The notes under the pieces were generated by a model. That model had not been told where the DNA came from and did no database searches. It saw only the letters and a program-made list of their open reading frames with translations. DNA of 9,852 nt, from NCBI GenBank assembly GCA_011390035.1, contig JAABTE010000077.1:1-9852 (forward strand), given 5' to 3'. This document shows, piece after piece, positions 5,286 through 9,852 of the stretch. This stretch comes from Desulfobacteraceae bacterium. Lineage in GTDB: Bacteria > Desulfobacterota > Desulfobacteria > Desulfobacterales > JAABSP01. Numbering within the stretch: the stretch's first letter is position 1; every line of letters begins with the position of its first letter. The position numbers were made by a program, and so were the translations under genes.

Positions 5286-6500
5286 CTACATCCGAAACTC
5301 CCCTTCCTCGTAAATCACCACGTTTTCCCCCCCGGCGAGCCGCGCCGTCACCTTCTTGGGCGTCGTGTTCACCAGATCCCAGTGCAGGGCCGAGTCATTG
5401 AAGCCGAGCCGCTTTTTCAGATCCGGCGTCAGCAGGGCCAGGTCCCCGTCGTAGCTGTTGGAATAAGCCGACCCCAGGGCCAGGTGGCAATTGCCGTGGG
5501 GGCCGCCGAAGTTCTCGTCGAACAGGGTGTTGGCCATGAACCGCCCGATGCGGGAAAACCGCCGGTCCGTAAGGGAAAATTCCCCCACACGGCCGGCGCC
5601 CGGGTCCATGGCCGCCTGCTGGCGCAAAAACGCTTCGCCCTTGTCCGCCGTGGCCTCCGCCAGCCGGCCCTTTTTGAAAACCAGCCGCGCCCCTTCCACA
5701 TAATTGCCGTTTCGGAAGGAGGGCTGGTCAGCGAAATAATGGCCCTCGGCGCCCCGCCAGTCCGGCGACAGGAAGATCTCGAAGCTCGGGATGTTCCGGC
5801 CGGAGATGCCGATCCATCGGCGGTTCGCGCCAGGGGTGAGTCGCAGATCGATGCCCTCGGCGGCAACATGCAGGGTCTCGATGGTAAGGCTGTTTAGCCA
5901 TTTCTTGATGGCCTTGCCCTTCCGGTGGATCTCCCGCCACTTTTCCAACGGTTTTTCCTCGTTGAGAAAGCAGGCATCGGCGATCTGCCCGGCGTACTCG
6001 GCCGGCGATAGGCCGGCGTGGCGGGCCAGCTCCGGGGTGGGATAGACGCACAGGGTCCAGCCGAAATCCCCCGCCTCCTCCCTGCGGTTGAGGATGTCCC
6101 GGAAGGGCTTTGCGGCCCGGGCCGCCCGGCCGATTCTGGCCGGGTCCACGTCCGCCAGATGGGTGATGGATTCGGGGGCGTTGATGAAGATGCCGGCGCT
6201 GATGGATTCCAGCATGACGTCGTGACCCGGCTGCCGGAAATCGAGCTGCCGGTTGCCGGCCAGGGCGTAGAAAATCTTTTCCATACCGGCCGAGCCCATC
6301 TGCCGGACCACCGGGTGCATGCCCTTTTCCAGCACCCGGCCGTACAGGATTTCAGCCAGGGGAAGGGCCGCGGAATGGAACCGGATCAAAACGATGTCGC
6401 CCCGCCTCAGGGGCCGGGGGCGGCCTATGGACAGGCCCCAGAATAGGGCGTCCGCGTAGTTTTCAAGCTGCCGCTCGGTGAACGGGGGGGCGTCAGTCAT
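5286..6500 (-). CDS. M29-family metallo-aminopeptidase (AmpS/PepS-like)
   Basis: The 404-residue protein has the size and C-terminal catalytic signature of M29 aminopeptidases, two-metal enzymes that remove N-terminal residues from peptides in the cytoplasm. The likely metal ligands are Glu241 (in NIPSFEIF), Glu307 (GRVGEFSL), His339 (CHLALG), and His373 with Asp375 (ALHWDLV). Other family strings are GRNIPSFE at 234-241, FADQPSFRNG at 256-265, and FDENFGGPHGNCHLALGSAY at 327-346. The N-terminal half (LRRGDIVLIRF near 31-41) is the less conserved domain. The ATG at 6500 overlaps the upstream gene by 8 bases and has AAGGAGG just before it inside that gene, indicating translational coupling. 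The papain-fold gene follows on the same strand, hinting at shared work on peptides (inference). All five expected ligands are present, so activity is expected. Confidence 0.9.
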   Translation of the reverse strand: MTDAPPFTERQLENYADALFWGLSIGRPRPLRRGDIVLIRFHSAALPLAEILYGRVLEKGMHPVVRQMGSAGMEKIFYALAGNRQLDFRQPGHDVMLESISAGIFINAPESITHLADVDPARIGRAARAAKPFRDILNRREEAGDFGWTLCVYPTPELARHAGLSPAEYAGQIADACFLNEEKPLEKWREIHRKGKAIKKWLNSLTIETLHVAAEGIDLRLTPGANRRWIGISGRNIPSFEIFLSPDWRGAEGHYFADQPSFRNGNYVEGARLVFKKGRLAEATADKGEAFLRQQAAMDPGAGRVGEFSLTDRRFSRIGRFMANTLFDENFGGPHGNCHLALGSAYSNSYDGDLALLTPDLKKRLGFNDSALHWDLVNTTPKKVTARLAGGENVVIYEEGEFRM

Positions 6501-6747
6501 GCTCCTCCTTCAAGAAGAGACGATGGTACTCCGTCTCGGTAAGATGGCGCTTCATCAGGCGGTGGATCAGGTTGAACAGCTCCTCGTGCTCGGCGTCCGC
6601 CATGCGGGAGACGAGGGTTCGGGCCAGTTGATCGTCCGAAATTTTCTGAAGGTAATAAATCAGGGTGTCCTCGTCGGTGGGCCGGTCGAGGCCGAATCCG
6701 ACGAGGCCGTCATGGGATTCCACGAAATCGTGCGTGTGTTTCGCCAT
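6493..6747 (-). CDS. Small helical protein of unknown function (84 residues)
   Basis: I do not recognise a named domain. The protein starts MAKHTHDFVESHDG and is acidic and probably mostly helical, with LIYYLQKISDDQLARTLVSRM around residues 29-49 and LFNLIHRLMKRHLTETEYHRLF near 57-78. There is no signal peptide or membrane helix, so it should be cytoplasmic. The start at 6747 is chosen because AAAAAGGA precedes it by about four bases; a longer in-frame version from 6858 would begin upstream of the predicted transcription start. It is the first gene of the operon and overlaps the aminopeptidase start by 8 bases (ATGACTGA), so the two are likely made together. It may be an accessory or regulatory partner of the peptidase, but this is only position-based. 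Confidence 0.65.
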   Translation of the reverse strand: MAKHTHDFVESHDGLVGFGLDRPTDEDTLIYYLQKISDDQLARTLVSRMADAEHEELFNLIHRLMKRHLTETEYHRLFLKEEHD

Positions 6748-6798
6748 TTTTCCTTTTTCCGAAGGCTGAAAAGCTGGTATGGTGTCTTTTTGCCGGCG

Positions 6799-6814
6799 CC
6801 GGGCCATGGCCCGG
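6799..6814. promoter_or_regulatory. Perfect 16-bp palindrome in a divergent promoter region
   Basis: CCGGGCCATGGCCCGG at 6799-6814 is fully self-complementary. It lies between the divergent small-protein and hydrolase genes, downstream of the predicted minus-strand start site and within its leader. It could be an operator for a dimeric repressor or form a leader hairpin. In this GC-rich sequence, chance palindromes are more common than usual, so the assignment is tentative. Confidence 0.35.
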
Positions 6815-6857
6815 ACAATGGCAATGGCCCCATTCAATCGCCATGCGTTAAAAGGCA

Positions 6858-6886
6858 CCTATACGCTAAAACATTCCATCGGTCAA
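6858..6886 (-). promoter_or_regulatory. Sigma70-type promoter for the small protein/aminopeptidase/papain-fold operon
   Basis: On the minus strand TTGACC (6881-6886) is followed by a 17-base spacer and TATAGG (6858-6863), matching the consensus hexamers in five and four of six bases. The start site would be near 6851, giving a leader of about 100 bases before the ATG at 6747. That leader contains the 16-bp palindrome at 6799-6814. The promoter overlaps the upstream region of the divergent hydrolase gene. Confidence 0.6.
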
Positions 6887-6896
6887 TGCGCAAGCC

Positions 6897-8045
6897 ATGA
6901 TGACACCTTACGATTATCTGACAACGCCGGACGGCGTCCGCATCCGGCGGGGGTTCTGGCCAACCGCCCAAGCTCCAGCCGAAACTCAAGCCAAAGCTCC
7001 AGCCGAAGCCCCCGCAGAAGCTCAAGCCAAAGCTCAAGCCGAAGCCCCAGCCAAAGCCCCAGCCGAAGCTCAAGCCAAAGCTCCAGCCGGAACGGTCGTC
7101 GCGCTGGCGGGGCGTTTCGAATTCATGGAAAAATACGCCGAGACCATCGGCGCCCTCAACCGCCGGAATTTTCATGTGTACATGCTGGACTGGCGGGGCC
7201 AGGGGCTCTCGGACCGGGCGCTGGTCGACCGGCACAAGGGGTATGTGGAGGATTTTTCCGAGTATGTGACGGATCTTGAGACGCTGATCGCCGCCCTTCC
7301 GGCCGACGCGCCCCGGCCCCGGATCTTTCTTGCCCATTCCATGGGGGCTCATATCGCCCTGCGCCACCTGCATCGGCACCCGGACGCGGCGGACGGATTG
7401 ATTTTGGTGTCGCCCATGATCGACATCCGCACCGATCCCTTCCCCATGGCCGCCGCCCGCCTGCTGTGCCAGGCATACATGGCCCTGGGCCTGGGCCATC
7501 TGTACGTGCCGGGGGCGGGGGATTATCGGCTGGAAGAGGAGGTGTTCGCCGGCAACCGGCTCACTTCCGATCCCGGCCGCTTCGAGGTGCCCAAGATGGC
7601 CATCATCGAGAACCCGGACCTGGCCCTGGGCGGGGCCACCCACGCCTGGGTGGCGGCGGCCTTCAGGTCCATCGACCGCCTGCGGACCCCCGGCTACCTG
7701 TCGGTCATCCGGATGCCGACCCTGATGGTCTCCGCGTCGATGGACCGGGTGGTCTCCCTGCCGGCCCAGGAATGGGCCTGCGCCGAATTGCCGGACTGCC
7801 GGCGGGTGATCGCGCCGGGGGCCCGACACGAGATTCTGATGGAGACGGACGCGACGCTGGCCCGGTTCTGGGCGGAATTCGACCTTTTCATGGCGAGGTT
7901 GGCGGGACGGGACGGCGGCTCCGGGCAGGACGGCGGCTCCGGGCGGGATGACAGCTTAGGGCAGGACGACAGCTCCGGGCGGGACGGCGGCTCCGGGCAA
8001 GAAGGCGGCTGCCGGCCGCCCGCCGGGGCGCCGCCGGGGGAATAG
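6897..8045 (+). CDS. Alpha/beta hydrolase, lysophospholipase/monoacylglycerol lipase type, with two repeat expansions
   Basis: The 382-residue protein has an alpha/beta hydrolase core from about residue 66: TVVALAGRFEFMEKY at 66-80, LDWRGQGLSDR at 97-107, nucleophile Ser148 in LAHSMGAHIAL, Asp283 in VSASMDRVV and His311 in GARHEIL. The AGRFEF segment in place of the common HG oxyanion motif, and AHSMG in place of GHSMG, are to my knowledge normal for the bacterial lysophospholipase L2-like subgroup, so it should be active on lyso- or monoacyl lipids; the substrate is not certain. Two oddities are present: a 40-residue Ala/Pro/Glu/Lys/Gln repeat at 26-65 between the first strand and the core, and a Gly/Ser/Asp repeat tail from 339. 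No signal peptide is seen. ATG codons at 6897 and 6900 are both possible, and the ribosome binding site is weak. Its stop is 5 bases from the stop of the convergent PAC2 gene. Confidence 0.85.
   Translation: MMTPYDYLTTPDGVRIRRGFWPTAQAPAETQAKAPAEAPAEAQAKAQAEAPAKAPAEAQAKAPAGTVVALAGRFEFMEKYAETIGALNRRNFHVYMLDWRGQGLSDRALVDRHKGYVEDFSEYVTDLETLIAALPADAPRPRIFLAHSMGAHIALRHLHRHPDAADGLILVSPMIDIRTDPFPMAAARLLCQAYMALGLGHLYVPGAGDYRLEEEVFAGNRLTSDPGRFEVPKMAIIENPDLALGGATHAWVAAAFRSIDRLRTPGYLSVIRMPTLMVSASMDRVVSLPAQEWACAELPDCRRVIAPGARHEILMETDATLARFWAEFDLFMARLAGRDGGSGQDGGSGRDDSLGQDDSSGRDGGSGQEGGCRPPAGAPPGE
6972..7091 (+). repeat. Coding 12-bp minisatellite in the hydrolase gene, ten copies
   Basis: Ten contiguous 12-base units of the form GCTC(C/A)AGCC(G/A)AA, with scattered substitutions, encode residues 26-65 as alternating AP/AQ and AE/AK pairs. 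Copy number changes would keep the reading frame. The peptide is like the extended Ala-Pro linkers known from TonB and lipoyl-domain proteins, suggesting a mobile, charged spacer between the N-terminal strand and the catalytic core. Confidence 0.92.
7911..8018 (+). repeat. Coding 18-bp minisatellite at the 3' end of the hydrolase gene
   Basis: Five units of 18 bases related to GACGGCGGCTCCGGGCAG run from 7911 to 8000, and a degenerate sixth reaches 8018. They encode DGGSGQ, DGGSGR, DDSLGQ, DDSSGR, DGGSGQ and EGGCRP. The peptide is a flexible acidic tail beyond the catalytic domain. The third unit is the most diverged. Confidence 0.9.
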
Positions 8046-8050
8046 CCGGC

Positions 8051-8920
8051 TCAGGGCTCCATGAAGTCCCGCAGATTGATCACCTTGTCGGTACGGGCGG
8101 CCCGGCGGCGCATGTCCCGGTCCTCGGTGGCCCGGGTTACGCGCATTTCGGCGATCATCTCCTCGATGCGGGGGTTTTCGGCGATCAGCGTCTGAATCCG
8201 ATCCCCCAGCTCGGACCAGCGGTTGACGAGATCGGAGGTGTCCAGATCAAAGCCGACGAACTGGGCCAGCCGGTCCGCCAGGGCGGCCATCAGGCCGTAG
8301 TGGCGGGTGTTTTCCAGGTAAAAAGGGCAGTGGCACCAGAGGCTCAGGCAGCGGAAGCCGCTCTTGGTCCCCTCCGCCTGGATCAGGGCGTGGACCGCCC
8401 CCGGCCCCTCGTAGTAGATGGGGGTGATGTTGGCCTCGGCCATAAAGCGGGACAAGCCGTCATCCGAGGCGATGCCCGAGATCCGGCGCTCCGTGTGAAG
8501 GACGTGGTCGTACATGCCGCCCAGGGTGATAAGGGTTTCAACCCCGAGGCTTCGGCACAGGGCGAGCAGGGCGTCGGCGAACCGGCGCCACCGCAGGGTG
8601 GGCTCGTCGGCCCGGAGGATCACCAGGTCCGCCCCCCCGGCCGCCTCGGCGCGGACGGCGTAAAAGGTGCCGCCGGGCCACTGGACCCGCTTCAACACCC
8701 CGTCCCGCACCTGGATGGCCGGTCGGCTCTCGTCGTACCGGTAAAACATGTCCGGGTCAAGGCTGGCAAAGGGCCTGCCCTGAAACCGGCGCGTCAGGTA
8801 TTCCACCATGGCGGTGGAAACGTCCAGCGCGTTGCCCCAGCCATCGAAGCCGGCGATGAGTACCGGACGATTCAGCTCCGGGAGCGCGTCGATGTGAATG
8901 CCGCTTATCGAATCTTCCAT
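8051..8920 (-). CDS. PAC2 (proteasome assembly chaperone) family protein
   Basis: The 289-residue protein fits the PAC2 family (formerly annotated as an ATP-grasp superfamily, COG1938). Seen motifs are LIAGFDGWGNALDVSTAMVE at 21-40, the strand LVILRADEPTLRWRRFADAL at 99-118, TLGGMYDHVLHT at 132-143, EGPGAVHALI at 171-180 and LSLWCHCPFY at 193-201. The last 60 residues are strongly charged and helical (EEMIAEMRV...RDMRRRAAR), a common extension in bacterial members. Archaeal and eukaryotic relatives help assemble the proteasome; most bacteria lack a proteasome, and the role of these proteins is unknown. No proteasome gene is in the window. GAAAGAG precedes the ATG at 8920, and a good promoter lies just upstream. 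It converges on the hydrolase gene with 5 bases between stops, leaving no room for a dedicated terminator. Confidence 0.87.
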   Translation of the reverse strand: MEDSISGIHIDALPELNRPVLIAGFDGWGNALDVSTAMVEYLTRRFQGRPFASLDPDMFYRYDESRPAIQVRDGVLKRVQWPGGTFYAVRAEAAGGADLVILRADEPTLRWRRFADALLALCRSLGVETLITLGGMYDHVLHTERRISGIASDDGLSRFMAEANITPIYYEGPGAVHALIQAEGTKSGFRCLSLWCHCPFYLENTRHYGLMAALADRLAQFVGFDLDTSDLVNRWSELGDRIQTLIAENPRIEEMIAEMRVTRATEDRDMRRRAARTDKVINLRDFMEP

Positions 8921-8961
8921 ATGCTCTTTCGCGTGACGGGTGACGGTCTTGCCATGGGTCG

Positions 8962-8991
8962 ATCCTATCAGAACCGGACCGGCCCTGTCAA
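8962..8991 (-). promoter_or_regulatory. Sigma70-type promoter for the PAC2 gene
   Basis: On the minus strand a perfect -35 box TTGACA (8986-8991) is followed by an 18-base spacer and TAGGAT (8962-8967; four of six matches). The start site would be near 8955, giving a leader of about 35 bases to the ATG at 8920. It faces away from the plus-strand promoter at 9051-9080. Confidence 0.6.
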
Positions 8992-9050
8992 ATCAGACCC
9001 GAGGGCGGAAAATCGGGACGGAACCGATGGTCCGATGGGTCATGAAAATA

Positions 9051-9080
9051 TTGACTTCACAGGAATATCCGATGTATGCT
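9051..9080 (+). promoter_or_regulatory. Sigma70-type promoter for the membrane coiled-coil gene
   Basis: TTGACT (9051-9056; five of six matches) is followed by an 18-base spacer and TATGCT (9075-9080; four of six). Transcription would start near 9087, about 43 bases before the ATG at 9130. The stretch 9042-9080 is clearly more AT-rich than its surroundings. Confidence 0.6.
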
Positions 9081-9129
9081 GTCGGCATTGAAAAACCGCT
9101 CGGCGAAAACCCGCTTGAAAGGAAACGCC

Positions 9130-9852
9130 ATGGCCCGCTCCCAGACCCGGAATACCGAAACAACCAAAAAGCGCTCCTTCACCCGGCTGCTCATCGGCCT
9201 GTGGCTGGTCGGCCTGACCGTCTTTCTCATAATCGTCTATACCAACATGCAGGACCGGCCGATCCACGCCCCCGTCACCCCCGGCCCGGTGGTGCAGAAA
9301 ATCCGGCTGAACGGCAACGGCCTTCCGGAAAACGTGGCGTCCAGAGAGTCTGTGGACCGGCTGGAAAAGCGCGTGGTCCGCGTTGAAAAAAAGGTTGACG
9401 AGGTGGGGGACATGACCCGCCAGGTGGTCGCCAGCGTTCAGGAAAAGGACCAGCGCCTGGCCATCCTGAACGACCGGGTGGGCCGGCTGGAAGCCGGCGT
9501 GGGCCCGGAGGGGATCGGACCGGCCATGGTCTCTCCGGTCGGCCCGGGCAACGGTCCCGGCAAAGGTCCCGGAAACGGCCCCGGCAAAGGCCCCCGGCCG
9601 GACATCGTCGCCACCGCCCGGCCGGGAAACCAGCCAGGGGCCCAACCCGCCACTCCGGCCGGTGGCCGGGGGATTGATTCCGCCACCGCTCTCGACACGG
9701 CGCCGCTCGACAACGCGGGGCAAGCCCCGACAGTCGCCACCCGCCCGCCCGGCGGCGGCCTGGACCCCCTTCCGGGCATGGACAGCATAGCCGACGCCAC
9801 CCCGGCCCCGGCGGGAACGCCATTGCCCGCCGCGCGCCCCGCCGCCGCCGGC
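9130..9852 (+). CDS. Single-pass membrane protein with coiled coil and Gly/Pro-rich region, partial
   Basis: The reading frame is open from the ATG at 9130 to the end of the window (241 codons), so the C-terminus is missing. AAAGGA lies 6 bases before the ATG, behind a recognisable promoter. The order is: a basic N-terminus (TTKKRSFTR), one membrane helix at about residues 19-37 (LLIGLWLVGLTVFLIIVY), a short linker, a likely coiled coil at about 73-123 (SVDRLEKRVVRVEKKVDEVG and on), then a long low-complexity Pro/Gly/Ala stretch from 125. Within it GPGN/GPGK units repeat at 138-153. Positive charges before the helix place the N-terminus in the cytoplasm and the rest in the periplasm. I do not recognise the family; a peptidoglycan-binding or SPOR-type domain beyond the window edge would fit this layout but is not visible. 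The base composition is as GC-rich as the neighbours'. Confidence 0.75.
   Translation, partial: MARSQTRNTETTKKRSFTRLLIGLWLVGLTVFLIIVYTNMQDRPIHAPVTPGPVVQKIRLNGNGLPENVASRESVDRLEKRVVRVEKKVDEVGDMTRQVVASVQEKDQRLAILNDRVGRLEAGVGPEGIGPAMVSPVGPGNGPGKGPGNGPGKGPRPDIVATARPGNQPGAQPATPAGGRGIDSATALDTAPLDNAGQAPTVATRPPGGGLDPLPGMDSIADATPAPAGTPLPAARPAAAG
9541..9600 (+). repeat. Coding 12-bp repeat (GPGN/GPGK) in the membrane protein gene
   Basis: Four 12-base units, GGCCCGGGCAAC and variants, run from 9541 to 9588 and alternate between encoding GPGN and GPGK. A degenerate fifth unit (GPRP) ends at 9600. Synonymous third-base differences between units suggest the array is not newly expanded. Confidence 0.85.

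Noticed and set aside
4929..5897. A 322-codon plus-strand frame opposite the papain-fold and aminopeptidase genes
   Set aside because: It crosses the 18-bp repeat and two genes with intact catalytic residues; no ribosome binding site or domain was seen.
6834..7829. A 331-codon minus-strand frame opposite the hydrolase gene
   Set aside because: Its long FGWSFGLSFGW-like run is just the reverse reading of the 12-bp repeat, and the plus strand holds the catalytic triad.

Overview
This is a GC-rich, gene-dense bacterial chromosomal window with ten recognisable protein genes, eight complete and one running off each end. No rRNA, tRNA, transposase, phage gene or CRISPR array is visible. Sec-type signal peptides, a periplasmic Cache-domain protein, PilZ (c-di-GMP) proteins and strong AAGGAGG-type ribosome binding sites point to a Gram-negative bacterium. 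The gene mix (molybdenum-carrier-like/DUF6794 protein, PAC2 protein, redox-disulfide flavoenzyme, M29 aminopeptidase) would suit a Desulfobacterota ('delta-proteobacterial') genome, but that placement is inference and no marker gene confirms it.

Layout. (1) Bases 1-789, minus strand: a secreted single-Cache-domain protein followed by the N-terminus of a membrane sensor, probably co-transcribed, with two abutting palindromes in the gap between them. (2) Bases 873-2568, plus strand: an NADPH-dependent thioredoxin-reductase-type flavoenzyme with an AhpF-like N-terminal double thioredoxin fold (CPYC and CATC motifs), behind an extended -10 promoter. (3) Bases 2669-4586, plus strand: two tandem PilZ paralogues, then a protein joining a shortened molybdenum-carrier (YpsA-related) domain to a DUF6794 domain, ending at a likely intrinsic terminator. 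(4) Bases 4565-6886, minus strand: a likely operon of an 84-residue unknown protein, an M29 metallo-aminopeptidase (8-base overlap) and a permuted papain-fold (YiiX/NlpC-P60-like) protein, with a good sigma70-type promoter at its head and an 18-bp tandem repeat before the last gene. (5) Bases 6897-8045, plus strand: an alpha/beta hydrolase of the lysophospholipase type carrying two in-frame minisatellites. (6) Bases 8051-8920, minus strand: a PAC2-family protein that converges on the hydrolase with only 5 bases between the stop codons. (7) Bases 9051-9852, plus strand: a single-pass membrane protein with a coiled coil and a Gly/Pro-rich repeat, running off the end. The last two genes diverge from a 209-base region with a recognisable promoter on each strand.

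The genes do not form one pathway. The clearest functional groups are the Cache protein plus membrane sensor (extracytoplasmic sensing), the tandem PilZ pair plus fusion protein (c-di-GMP output and unknown), and the peptidase/papain-fold operon (peptide or envelope turnover). The most unusual points are the pared-down molybdenum-carrier/DUF6794 fusion next to two PilZ proteins, and the cluster of four 12- or 18-bp tandem repeats in the right half, three of them inside genes and keeping the reading frame. No intergenic stretch exceeds 300 bases; the longest is 8921-9129.
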